The notes below the pieces were generated by a model that saw only the letters and a list, made by a program, of their open reading frames with translations, did not search any database and had not been told where the DNA came from. Below are positions 48,817-57,683 of a stretch of 64,000 nt of DNA, piece by piece; the first letter of the stretch is position 1, and each line of letters begins with the position of its first letter. This DNA comes from Rhabdobacter roseus. Lineage in GTDB: Bacteria; Bacteroidota; Bacteroidia; Cytophagales; Spirosomataceae. Position numbers and translations under genes: made by a program. The DNA lies in the NCBI RefSeq assembly GCF_014202275.1, contig NZ_JACHGF010000002.1, forward strand, positions 248,001-312,000. The letters run 5' to 3'.

Positions 48817-49548
48817 ATGAAATTAGACATCCTGGCCATTGCCGCCCACCCCGACGACGTAGAGTTGAGCTGTGCCGGTACCTTACTGAGCCAAGCCGCG
48901 TTGGGCAAGAAAATCGGGATCCTGGATTTGACCCGGGGTGAGCTGGGTACCCGGGGCACACCCGAAGGCCGATTGCAGGAAGCGGACGAAGCAGGCCGGA
49001 TACTGGGTGTGGCAGCCCGGGAAAATGTAGGAATCGCGGACGGATTTTTCCGAAACGACGAAGCCCACCAGCGCGCCCTCATTCCTTTTATCCGAAAGTA
49101 CCAGCCCGACATTGTCCTGGCCAATGGCATCGACGACCGGCACCCCGACCACGGCCGGGCGGCGCAGCTCATTTACGAGAGCTGCTTTTACTCGGGCTTG
49201 CGTAGGATCGAAACCTTCGACGAAGCCGGAAACCCGCAAGTACCCTGGCGTCCCCGGCAGGTATTCCATTTTATTCAGGATAAATTCATTACACCCGACT
49301 TTGTGGTGGACGTTACGCCCTATTGGGAACAAAAAAAGGCGGCTATCATGGCTTTTCGCAGCCAGTTTCACGTGCCTGAATACAAAGCTACCACGGACGA
49401 GCCCGCCAGCTATATTTCCAATCCCGAATTTCTGGAGTTTATCCAAGCCCGGAGCGAAGAAATGGGGCACGCCATTGGCGTCAAGTACGGCGAAGGGTTC
49501 ACGACCCGCCGCAAGCTAGGCGTGAGTGATATTTCGGTTTTTTTGTAG
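48817..49548 (+). CDS. bshB1: GlcNAc-malate deacetylase (bacillithiol synthesis)
   Basis: 243 residues. AHPDD (residues 10-14) and DRHPDHGRAAQL are the zinc-site motifs of the PIG-L/BshB family, and the overall length and C-terminal segment (HAIGVKYGEGF) fit BshB1 of Bacteroidota. It removes acetyl from GlcNAc-malate in making bacillithiol. bshA and bshC are not in the window. Confidence 0.93.
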   Translation: MKLDILAIAAHPDDVELSCAGTLLSQAALGKKIGILDLTRGELGTRGTPEGRLQEADEAGRILGVAARENVGIADGFFRNDEAHQRALIPFIRKYQPDIVLANGIDDRHPDHGRAAQLIYESCFYSGLRRIETFDEAGNPQVPWRPRQVFHFIQDKFITPDFVVDVTPYWEQKKAAIMAFRSQFHVPEYKATTDEPASYISNPEFLEFIQARSEEMGHAIGVKYGEGFTTRRKLGVSDISVFL

Positions 49549-49612
49549 TGGTGACCCATAGGGGAATCGAACCTCTGATTCGACCGCGCAGGGTTCATGT
49601 CCTGCTCCGGCG
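49549..49612 (-). pseudogene. 3' remnant of a tRNA gene
   Basis: Read leftward, GAGGTTCGATTCCCCT looks like a T arm and ends in GGGTCACCA, an acceptor 3' strand with encoded CCA that touches the bshB1 stop codon. Upstream there is a partial anticodon-like stem (GCAGG/CCTGC with an 8-base loop) but no matching 5' acceptor strand. It cannot fold as a full tRNA. Confidence 0.4.
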
Positions 49613-49645
49613 CATGAAGCAGGCTTTTAGGTAAAAGAAGCTTCT

Positions 49646-50287
49646 CTACGGCGAAAGCCGCTCCAAGGTCCAGGTACCTTCCTGCCGCGTATAGGCCAGG
49701 CGGTCGTGCAGGCGGCTGGGGCGGCCCTGCCAAAACTCCAGGTAAGCCGGTACCAGGCGGTAGCCTCCCCAGTGGGGCGGGCGGGGTACTTCCCGGCCTT
49801 CAAACTGTTTTTCGTAAAATTCCTGCTTTTCCAGAAGTACCTCGCGGCCGGCAATGACCTCGCTCTGGCTCGACACCCAGGCTCCCAGCTGGCTGCCGCG
49901 CGGGCGGCTGGCGAAGTACTCGTCCGACTCCCGTTCGGCCACTTTTTCAATGTACCCTTCGATCCGAACCTGCCGTTCCAGCTCTACCCAGAAGAACGTA
50001 AGTGCCGCGTAGGGATGCGCATCCAGCTGGTGGCCTTTGCGGCTGTGGTAGTTGGTAAAGAACACGAAGCCGCTCAAATCCAGATCTTTCAGCAGCACGA
50101 TGCGGCCACTGGGGCGGTGGTCGGGCCCGACGGTGCTAAGGTACATGGCGTTGGGCTCAGGTACCCCGGCCCGCAGGGCTTCGTCGAACCATTGCCTGAA
50201 CTGAACCAACGGATTTCCGGAAACATCTTCTTCTTTTAGCCCGGTTAGCGTATACTCTTTTCGTAGTTCAGCAATCGTTTGGTTCAT
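49646..50287 (-). CDS. pdxH: Pyridoxamine 5'-phosphate oxidase
   Basis: 213 residues, FMN-dependent. Segments [36 protein letters not shown] and the C-terminal RLHDRLAY...RLSP are diagnostic. It makes the cofactor PLP. Divergent from the DUF349 gene. Confidence 0.97.
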   Translation of the reverse strand: MNQTIAELRKEYTLTGLKEEDVSGNPLVQFRQWFDEALRAGVPEPNAMYLSTVGPDHRPSGRIVLLKDLDLSGFVFFTNYHSRKGHQLDAHPYAALTFFWVELERQVRIEGYIEKVAERESDEYFASRPRGSQLGAWVSSQSEVIAGREVLLEKQEFYEKQFEGREVPRPPHWGGYRLVPAYLEFWQGRPSRLHDRLAYTRQEGTWTLERLSP

Positions 50288-50349
50288 ACCAAGGGGGAAT
50301 TAGTTCGAGGATAGTCGGACAAATTTAACCATTTCATAGGAAAGATTGT

Positions 50350-50357
50350 TATTTTTG
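50350..50357 (+). promoter_or_regulatory. Probable -7 box (TATTTTTG) of the DUF349 gene
   Basis: Exact TAnnTTTG match 34 bp before the ATG at 50391; no clear -33 TTG at standard spacing. Confidence 0.5.
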
Positions 50358-50390
50358 CAGTTCCCACGTACTTTACGAAATACAACCACG

Positions 50391-52289
50391 ATGGCACACG
50401 AAGAACGCGAAGAAAATACGGAGCAGGACCAAGAGTTGGAACAGAAGCCAACCGATACCCTGGAAATAGGCCAGCACGATGACCTGGAAGACGAAACGGA
50501 AACGGAAGAAAGCCACGAGGTAGATTACAGCCAGCTCACAAAAGAAGAGCTGATTGCTGCACTTGAGAAGGAACTGGCTACGCTCAAAGCCGAAACCCGA
50601 ACCTCCGCCCACGTCAAGCGAGCCGATACCGTAGTTCGTGAAGTACGCCCGGTGCTGGATCAACTCAAACGTGGCGAGTGGGAGGAAGCCCGCGGGAAGT
50701 ACATTGCCGACAACGAAAGTGAGGAAGGCTTTGAATACAAGCACGAGGCCCAAACCCAGCGTATTGAGGAGCTCTGCCGGGAGATACGCGGACAAAAGAC
50801 CAGCTACTACCAGAGCCTGGAAAAAGACAAGGAAAAGAATTTTGCCGTGAAAACGGCCCTATTGCAGCGGCTGCGGGAGCTCCTGGAGGCGGAGGAGTCT
50901 CGGGAAACCGACGCGTCGGACATGAAAACCAGCTGGGAGGAGTTTAAGAAAATCCAGGAGGAATGGAAGGCCGCCGGAAACATCGCCTCTCCCCACAACG
51001 GGACTCTATGGGCTACCTACAATGCGCTCATCGACCGCTATTTTAGCAATCGGAATATATACTTTGAGCTAAAGGAACTCGACCGCAAGCGGAATGCCGA
51101 GCTGAAAGCCGAGCTGTGCGAGAAGCTGGAAAGCCTGGTGGCGACCCTGGCCGAACGTCCCATGTCCAAAGAGGTACTGAACGAAGCCAACCAGATTTTT
51201 GAGGAGTACAAGCACGTAGGGCCCGCTCCCCGCGAGATTCAGGAAGAGCTGTGGCAGCGCTTCAAGAAATCCATGGATGTGCTGTACGATGCCCGCCGGA
51301 ACCAAAGCGACGAGCAGAAAAAATCCATGGCGGAGATTTACCAGGCCAAATCAAAAATTTATGAAGATATAGTACCCTTTACTTCGTTTACGTCGGGTAG
51401 CATCAACGACTGGAACGCCAAAACCAAGGAGATTCTGGCTTTTCAGGACCAATGGGTAGCCGTGAAAGGCCCCATGCCTCGGGAAGAAGGCAAGGAGCTG
51501 AGTAAAAAATTCTGGGCGGCGCTCAAAGCATTCTTCCACAACAAGGGGGAGTTCTTCAAGCAGCTGGAAGCCAAGCGCGAGCAAAACTTGAAGGCCAAAA
51601 CGGCCTTGTGTGAGGAGGTGGAGGAAATCATCGCTACGGGCGAAGACAACCCCCAAAACACCCAGCGCGTCATCGAGTTTCAGAAAAAATGGAAGGCCAT
51701 CGGCCAGGTACCTGAAAAATTCAAGGACTCGATCTACGCCCGCTTCAAACAAGCCTGCGATGCTTACTTCAACCAGAAGCGCGCCAAGAACAAAGAGGTA
51801 GAACGTGATTTTGAGGAGAACCTGGCCAAGAAAAAAGAGCTCTGCGAGCGCATTGAAGCCGCCGCCGAGCAGGACGCCACCATTGCTCAGCTCAACCACT
51901 TTAAGCAAGAGTGGGCGGCCCTGGGGTTTGTACCCAAGAAGGACATGCAGGCCATTCAGAAGCGCTACATTGCCGCCATCAACGCCTACGTGGGAGCCAT
52001 TGGTAAGCTTTCTTCGAAGGAAAGAGAGCAGGTAGTACTGGAAAGCGAAGTGGAAATGGTGCGCGAAGGAGAAACCAACCGGGGTCTTTACCGCAAGGAA
52101 AGTGACATCCGGCGGAAAATCTCGCAGCTGGAAAGTGACATAGCCGTGTGGGAAAATAACATTCAGTTTTTTGGAAACTCTAAAGGGTCCAATAAGCTGA
52201 AGGCTGATTTTGAAAGAAGAATTGAGAAAGCCTCTGAGCAACTGAATGAGCTCAAGCATCAACTCTCTATTATTCAGGAAGCTATATAA
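50391..52289 (+). CDS. DUF349 repeat protein
   Basis: 632 residues from ATG 50391 (MAHEEREENTEQ). An acidic N-terminus (~60 residues) is followed by repeated DUF349 modules, each with a W-containing helix (WEEFKKIQEEWKAAG, FQDQWVAVKG, FQKKWKAIGQVPEKF, FKQEWAALGFVPKKD), and a C-terminal coiled coil (ELKHQLSIIQ). A common Bacteroidota protein; cellular role unsettled. Confidence 0.92.
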   Translation: MAHEEREENTEQDQELEQKPTDTLEIGQHDDLEDETETEESHEVDYSQLTKEELIAALEKELATLKAETRTSAHVKRADTVVREVRPVLDQLKRGEWEEARGKYIADNESEEGFEYKHEAQTQRIEELCREIRGQKTSYYQSLEKDKEKNFAVKTALLQRLRELLEAEESRETDASDMKTSWEEFKKIQEEWKAAGNIASPHNGTLWATYNALIDRYFSNRNIYFELKELDRKRNAELKAELCEKLESLVATLAERPMSKEVLNEANQIFEEYKHVGPAPREIQEELWQRFKKSMDVLYDARRNQSDEQKKSMAEIYQAKSKIYEDIVPFTSFTSGSINDWNAKTKEILAFQDQWVAVKGPMPREEGKELSKKFWAALKAFFHNKGEFFKQLEAKREQNLKAKTALCEEVEEIIATGEDNPQNTQRVIEFQKKWKAIGQVPEKFKDSIYARFKQACDAYFNQKRAKNKEVERDFEENLAKKKELCERIEAAAEQDATIAQLNHFKQEWAALGFVPKKDMQAIQKRYIAAINAYVGAIGKLSSKEREQVVLESEVEMVREGETNRGLYRKESDIRRKISQLESDIAVWENNIQFFGNSKGSNKLKADFERRIEKASEQLNELKHQLSIIQEAI

Positions 52290-52409
52290 AACTTAAAAAA
52301 ATAGCGGCGGGGCACTTGCGTCGTACGTGCTCAGCCGCTATTTTTGCACCACGTTTAAGCGATCTAGAGTTCTACTTTAAGACACTAGATAGTTAACGCA
52401 GCCTAATGC

Positions 52410-52482
<73 letters not shown>

Positions 52483-52492
52483 CTTCAAAATC

Positions 52493-52524
52493 AAGCACCT
52501 AGCAGTTCTGCTAGGTGCTTTTTT
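52493..52524 (+). terminator. Terminator after tRNA-Thr
   Basis: Perfect 13-bp stem (AAGCACCTAGCAG/CTGCTAGGTGCTT) with a 2-base gap, followed by a T run. Confidence 0.92.
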
Positions 52525-52729
52525 GTATTGGGATGGGTCAAATCCTTGTAGAGCTGGTATTCAGCCATTTTTTCGAAAATGGATACCCCTCACACCATCC
52601 GCCAAATTCACGTGGTAAAAAGTACCCCATTGTGGTCGTTGACGCCTCAGTTCCGGCCTATAAAGTGGCTGGTATTTTTTTAGGAAGGGTACCTGGTACT
52701 CATAAAATTCGCCACAAAAAAGTACGATC

Positions 52730-53008
52730 ATGAAAAAAAGACCTATAGCACTCGCTGCCTTGGTTATGGTAAGCACGCTCACCTTCACCGGCTGCAACAG
52801 CGAATCCGAGCATAAGGAAACCCCTAATTCGGAAACCAACCGCGCTAATGAGGGTGAGAATACCGATGGTGCAAGCCGTAAAGCGATGGGGACAGCCGAA
52901 GGCGATCAAAACGAAGGCCTGGGAGATGGGCATCCGGATAACCAGCAGAACCTGCACCCCGATTCGACCCGGGACACCACTCAGAAAAAATTACCGCCCC
53001 GGCCCTAA
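52730..53008 (+). CDS. Small acidic lipoprotein
   Basis: 92 residues with a lipobox (STLTFTGC, Cys22 region) and a hydrophilic Asn/Glu/Asp-rich tail with no domain. Function unknown. Confidence 0.7.
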   Translation: MKKRPIALAALVMVSTLTFTGCNSESEHKETPNSETNRANEGENTDGASRKAMGTAEGDQNEGLGDGHPDNQQNLHPDSTRDTTQKKLPPRP

Positions 53009-53047
53009 GGTACCTGGCCAGGTACTTCGGTACTCATTGTCAAATGA

Positions 53048-53096
53048 AAGTACCCCCTACGGAATACGTGTGAAAGTACGTTCGTCGGGGGTACTT
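53048..53096. repeat. Inverted repeat with GTAC arms between convergent genes
   Basis: AAGTACCCCC (53048-53057) pairs with GGGGGTACTT (53087-53096) around a 29-base loop. It sits between the lipoprotein and the leftward dipeptidase and could serve as a shared transcript end. The surrounding 100 bp hold several more GTAC words. Confidence 0.5.
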
Positions 53097-53141
53097 GGTG
53101 CTTAAGGGGTACTTGGGAGTACAAAAAGTGCCTTTGCTGCG

Positions 53142-54215
53142 TTAAGGGTTCCAGGCTTTTTCCAGGAAATCGACCCAGTTGCGCCACATGATGCCTTCAA
53201 TGTCGGCTTCGGTATAGCCCCGTTGGCGGAGTAGGTCCGGGATGGTCTGTAGGTCAGCGATGGAGTCCAGATCCAGCGGACACTGCTCCTTGCCAAAGGC
53301 ACCGTCGAGGTCGGAACCAATACCCACGTGCCGGGCGTTGCCGGTGAGCTGGCAGATGTGGTCGAGGTGGTCAATGGCGTGCGCTATGGTTACCCCGGCG
53401 CTCCGGGGCGTAGTGACACCGCGCACCCAGCCGGGCACCATCATCCAGGCGTCGAAGGCCATGCCGATTACCGCGCCCCGCTTGGCAAGTACCTTGATCT
53501 GCTCATCCGAAAACTGACGGTTGTGCGGCGTGAGGTGGCGTACCAGATTATGACTGGCCCAGACCGGCCCGCCATACAGTGCCATAGCATCCCAGAAAGC
53601 GCTGTCACATAAATGGGTAGCGTCCAGGATGATGTTCAATTTTTCCATCTCCCGCAACAATTCCCGTCCCCGGTCGTTCAGGGGCTGGTCGGAGTCGGTG
53701 CCGTGGGCGTAGATCCCCGGGCCGTAGTGGGCCGGTCCCACGGCCCGCAGACCATCCTGGTAGGCCTGGTGTAAGTGCTCCAGGCTAAGTATCGAATCGG
53801 CCCCTTCGAGGCTGAGTATGTAGCCGATCGGTAACTGCTCCGTGGTGTCGGCTTGTTGCCACAGGGTTAGGTGCTTTTGCAAACTAGCCCAATCCCGGAT
53901 CTGAACCATTTCTCCGGCCTGTTCCATGGCCTGGTACCAGGCGAGCTGCCCCTGCGTTTGCGCCCAGGCCTGCGCCGGTGAATGCCAGCCCGGCAGGGTA
54001 CTTTGCGGGCTGACGTAGCGGGCGATCTGGGTCGCGACGCAGAGGCCAATGCGGCCCCGGCGCATTTCCGGAAAAGAAACGACTCCCTGGCCGCGGTCGG
54101 GCTTGTCGGTGAGCTTCTGCTCCCGCTGGCGGAGGGTGGCCAGCTCCTGGGTCAGGTCGCGGTTCCATTCCAGGGCATTCATGGAAAGATCGAGGTGGGC
54201 GTCAAACAAAAACAT
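53142..54215 (-). CDS. Membrane-type dipeptidase (peptidase M19)
   Basis: 357 residues. DAHLDLSMN (zinc ligands H7, D9), later ILDATHLCDSAFWDA, WASHNLVRH and IGSDLDGAFG are the M19 renal dipeptidase pattern. It cleaves dipeptides, often with a D-residue at the C-terminus. Last gene of an operon with a D-threonine aldolase-like enzyme, RidA and a GntP permease. Confidence 0.92.
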   Translation of the reverse strand: MFLFDAHLDLSMNALEWNRDLTQELATLRQREQKLTDKPDRGQGVVSFPEMRRGRIGLCVATQIARYVSPQSTLPGWHSPAQAWAQTQGQLAWYQAMEQAGEMVQIRDWASLQKHLTLWQQADTTEQLPIGYILSLEGADSILSLEHLHQAYQDGLRAVGPAHYGPGIYAHGTDSDQPLNDRGRELLREMEKLNIILDATHLCDSAFWDAMALYGGPVWASHNLVRHLTPHNRQFSDEQIKVLAKRGAVIGMAFDAWMMVPGWVRGVTTPRSAGVTIAHAIDHLDHICQLTGNARHVGIGSDLDGAFGKEQCPLDLDSIADLQTIPDLLRQRGYTEADIEGIMWRNWVDFLEKAWNP

Positions 54216-54296
54216 CGGCCGGGCGGGGAGGAGTTGATATTGATAAAAAAGAACTTACTACAAGCAAGGTACTTCCGGGAAGGTACTTGAAAGTAC

Positions 54297-55415
54297 CTAG
54301 TACGTAAGCTGGCGGCTCCGGGCTACTACCTCCCAGGTTTCGCTACAGGTACCTTCCTGAATGACGTAGGCCTTGGCGTGCAGGGCCACCGTAGGACAAA
54401 TGTGGTAGGGCAGGGCGTAGAGCACATCGCCGGCTTTCATTTCTTCCCACGTGCTGGAAGGTACCTCCACCACGCCGTGCTCTTCGCTCTGGCTGCGGAG
54501 GCGGTAGTCGTTCAGATTCAGGAAGCGAAACCGAAGGTCGATGGGATTCTCGGCGGAGACGGCCTTGTGGCCCAGGTCTACGGTCACGATGCCGGGAGAC
54601 GGCTTGGAAATGACGCGCGTCAGCAATACCGCCGCGTGCTGAAAGGGCTGGTCCAGGAAGCGGTCGCCGTAGCCCCAGTCCCAGAGCAGGCAGGTACCTG
54701 GGCTGCAGTAAATACCGTCGCGTAGCACGTGCACGTTAAAGGTAGGTGAGCCGCCCGCGATGATGATCGGGTCGGGGAGCTGGGCTTTACCCAAATTTTG
54801 GCGCAATTGATCAATATGACCAAACGCTTGATCACTGTTAGTTTTCCGAACGTCAAAATTTTCGTCCCGAATATGCCCATCGTACACGTGCAGGCCCAGC
54901 AAACGCAGGTTAGGTAGTTTGAGCACAAAATGATACAGCGCTTCCAGGTCTTCGTCCACCGGGTGGCCCGAGCGGTCCATGCCGTTGTTTACGTCAATAA
55001 AAACGATGGCCGTTTTGTTGGCTTGGTGGTAGTGTTCGTTCAGGGCCGTGGCCGTTTCGCGGCTATCGACCAGTGAGCCAAACTGCACGTGGTGAAAAGC
55101 TTCGGCCAGGTCCAGGTACCTCTTGAGGTTGGGCCCTACGAGCTGGTAGGCCAAAAGTACCCAGGTAGCGCCCGCGTCGGCCAGCATTTCGGCTTCGGCA
55201 ATGGTGGCACACTTAAATTTGGTAATACCCGCCGCCAGCTGCATCCGCACCACTTCGGCCATCTTGTGCGTCTTGACGTGTGGCACCAGGCGCTCGGCGC
55301 TACCCGCCAGCTGAATCATGGTTTGGATATTGGCGGCAATTCTGTCGGGGTAGAGGAGCAGCGAGGGGGAAGGTACCTGGTCCGGGTCTTTGAGTTCAAA
55401 CCACATAGGGAGCAA
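54297..55415 (-). CDS. D-threonine aldolase-like PLP enzyme
   Basis: 372 residues (ATG 55406 is a possible start three codons in). Alanine-racemase-type barrel with the PLP lysine in LVPHVKTHKMAEV, and a C-terminal domain with the metal pair His/Cys in YHICPTVALH, as in D-threonine aldolase. It would cleave D-beta-hydroxy amino acids to glycine and an aldehyde. Its neighbours suggest use of D-amino acids released from peptides. Confidence 0.88.
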   Translation of the reverse strand: MLPMWFELKDPDQVPSPSLLLYPDRIAANIQTMIQLAGSAERLVPHVKTHKMAEVVRMQLAAGITKFKCATIAEAEMLADAGATWVLLAYQLVGPNLKRYLDLAEAFHHVQFGSLVDSRETATALNEHYHQANKTAIVFIDVNNGMDRSGHPVDEDLEALYHFVLKLPNLRLLGLHVYDGHIRDENFDVRKTNSDQAFGHIDQLRQNLGKAQLPDPIIIAGGSPTFNVHVLRDGIYCSPGTCLLWDWGYGDRFLDQPFQHAAVLLTRVISKPSPGIVTVDLGHKAVSAENPIDLRFRFLNLNDYRLRSQSEEHGVVEVPSSTWEEMKAGDVLYALPYHICPTVALHAKAYVIQEGTCSETWEVVARSRQLTY

Positions 55416-55441
55416 AGCAGCTATTTACTAAAAATTTACGA

Positions 55442-55906
55442 TCAAACAAGTTCAAATAAAGCCTCGATTTCCACCGGGATGTTGTCGGGGAGGGAGCCCA
55501 TGCCCACGGCGCTGCGTACACCAATGCCGTTATCCTCCCCCCAAACGGCCGCGAAGAGTTCGCTGCATCCGTTGATGATGTAGGGGTGGCGCTCGAAGTC
55601 GGCGGTGCAATTGACCATCCCAAGTACCTTTACTACCCGTTTTACGCGGTTGAGGGTACCCAGGTTTTCCTTGATCGTAGCCAGAATGGCCAGCCCTACC
55701 TGACGAGCGGCCAGTTTGCCTTCTTCCATCGTCAGGTCAGCTCCGATGCGCCCTTTGATCAAACTCCCGTCGCTCTGTACCGTACCGTGGCCCGACACGT
55801 AGAGCCAGCGCTCATCGACGAGCAAACAGGGTTTATAGACGCCCAGGGGCTTAGGCGCGGGAGGTAGTTCGAGCTTGAGTTGGGAGAAGCTATGTTCCGG
55901 ATTCAT
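55442..55906 (-). CDS. RidA family deaminase
   Basis: 154 residues from ATG 55906 (MNPEHSFSQLKLELPP); the frame opens at 55936. Trimeric YjgF fold with LYVSGHGTVQSDGSL, GIGVRSAVGMGSLPDNIPVEIEALFELV. It removes reactive enamine/imine intermediates made by PLP enzymes, which suits the D-threonine aldolase next to it. Confidence 0.9.
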   Translation of the reverse strand: MNPEHSFSQLKLELPPAPKPLGVYKPCLLVDERWLYVSGHGTVQSDGSLIKGRIGADLTMEEGKLAARQVGLAILATIKENLGTLNRVKRVVKVLGMVNCTADFERHPYIINGCSELFAAVWGEDNGIGVRSAVGMGSLPDNIPVEIEALFELV

Positions 55907-56051
55907 GAGAAAAGGTACTTGTAGTTGATGGATCAAACGAACGGCTGTCGGTTCAGGGCCGTCCCGACAGCCGTAAAGGTAAGCGAATAGGTACTTTCCT
56001 GAGACAGCAAAAACAGATAATTATTCGGCAAAGACAAAAGTACCCTGGGTA

Positions 56052-57356
56052 CTAGATGAACATATTCAGGATAAGTACCCCCACGAGCCCCACCACCGAC
56101 ACGATGGATTCCATGATGGACCAGGTCAGGATGGTGTCTTTGATGCTAAGGTTGAAGTACTCCTTGAAAAGCCAGAAGCCCCCGTCGTTGAGGTGAGAGA
56201 ACATCAGGCTGCCCGCGCCAATAGAAAGTACCATCAGTTCGGGGGGAGCTGCTTCCTGTACCAGCATGGGCGCCAAAATACCCACCGTCGTGAGACCCGC
56301 CACCGTGGCCGAGCCCACGCACACCCGGATGATCGCGGCGATCCCCCAGGCTAGTACCAAAGGCGACACGTCTACCCCTTTGAGGCCTTCGGCAATGTAC
56401 TGGTTTACGCCGCTTTCGGTCATGATCTGCTTGAATACCCCCGCGCCCGCAATGATAAGCAGGATCACCGACACGCCCTTGAAAGCTTCTTCGAACGACT
56501 TGGTGAGGGTCGCCATGCGCATGCCGCGCCGGATACCCAGCGTATAGGCCGCAAACAGGACGGATACCAGCATCCCAAAGTAGGGTTCGGCCAAGAGGTC
56601 AATGATGGCGTAGCCGGGAAGCAGCGCCTTCACACCCGACATGCTGGTGAGTAAGAAAACCGGCAGCAGGGCGGTGACAGCACTCAGCGCCAGGCCGGGT
56701 AGTTCCTCTTTGGGCCGAGGCGTGACGTGGAACAGATCGGGGTCCGGCTGGGGATTGAAGCGCTTAAGGGTACGTCCGAAGATGGGACCGGCCAGGGCAA
56801 TGGCCGGAATGGCCACGATAATTCCGTACAGAAGGGTTTTGCCAATGTCGGCGTTGATCTGCGAGGCAATGGCCGAAGGCGAAGGATGAGGAGGCAGGTA
56901 CCCGTGGGCCACCGACAGCGCCGACAGCATGGGAATGCCCACGTACAGCAGGGGCAGGCGTGCCGAAGCAGAAATCATGAAGATGAGCGGTATTACGATG
57001 ACAAAGCCCGCATTGTAAAAGAGCGGAATGCCAATCACAAAACCGGCCAGGGCTAACCCCCACTGGATGTTCTTGCGGCCAAAGATCCCGATGAGGGCGT
57101 CGGTGATGCGTTGGGCCGCGCCGCTGTCAGCAACCAGTTTTCCGAGCATGGCCCCAAAGCCGATGATCAGCACCAAATCTCCTAAGGTACTTCCGACGCC
57201 TTTTTGAATGGCGACTCCCACCGAGGCCACGTCCATACCACTGGCGAGCCCCAGCCCAATGGAAACCAGCAGGAAGGAAATAAAGGTGTCGAGTTTGAGC
57301 CAGGCAATCAAAAGAATCAGGCACAGAATAGCCAGAAAGGTCAGGAGCAGGGGCAT
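56052..57356 (-). CDS. GntP family permease
   Basis: 434 residues from ATG 57356 (MPLLLTFLAILCLILLIAWLK); the frame opens at 57434. About 12 membrane helices with LVLIIGFGAMLGKLVADSGAAQRI and SHLNDGGFWLFKEYF, typical of gluconate:H+ symporters. Context suggests it carries a D-amino acid or hydroxy acid rather than gluconate. First gene of the operon. Confidence 0.9.
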   Translation of the reverse strand: MPLLLTFLAILCLILLIAWLKLDTFISFLLVSIGLGLASGMDVASVGVAIQKGVGSTLGDLVLIIGFGAMLGKLVADSGAAQRITDALIGIFGRKNIQWGLALAGFVIGIPLFYNAGFVIVIPLIFMISASARLPLLYVGIPMLSALSVAHGYLPPHPSPSAIASQINADIGKTLLYGIIVAIPAIALAGPIFGRTLKRFNPQPDPDLFHVTPRPKEELPGLALSAVTALLPVFLLTSMSGVKALLPGYAIIDLLAEPYFGMLVSVLFAAYTLGIRRGMRMATLTKSFEEAFKGVSVILLIIAGAGVFKQIMTESGVNQYIAEGLKGVDVSPLVLAWGIAAIIRVCVGSATVAGLTTVGILAPMLVQEAAPPELMVLSIGAGSLMFSHLNDGGFWLFKEYFNLSIKDTILTWSIMESIVSVVGLVGVLILNMFI

Positions 57357-57683
57357 AGCAGAAGAGAGCGTTGATTTAGGGTTGTTTGGCTTTATAAGCG
57401 CGTAGGTACTGTTTTTTAATGATAAAACCCGCAAATTGGCTAAAAATAGTACGCAAAGTACCCCCAGAAACGAAGCGCCCGGCCGGGCGGAAACGCCCTC
57501 CCAAACCCTGGGTACTTGCCGGATACTCTTTAGGACGATAAGCCAAGGGAGTAATGTTTGTTTTAACCAGTAAAAATCACGAAATTTGGTTGTTTTTAGG
57601 GATAATTATTGAACGTTGGCTTCAATTTATGGTATAAAACCCATCTCATCAACTTTAATTCTTCGATTCGTTACTAATTATTT
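57357..57683. other. Divergent promoter region between the GntP permease and gyrA
   Basis: 327 bp. It contains the perfect palindrome CGCCCGGCCGGGCG (57476-57489). Promoters for both directions must lie here, but I see no exact TAnnTTTG box. No RNA gene is seen. Confidence 0.45.
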
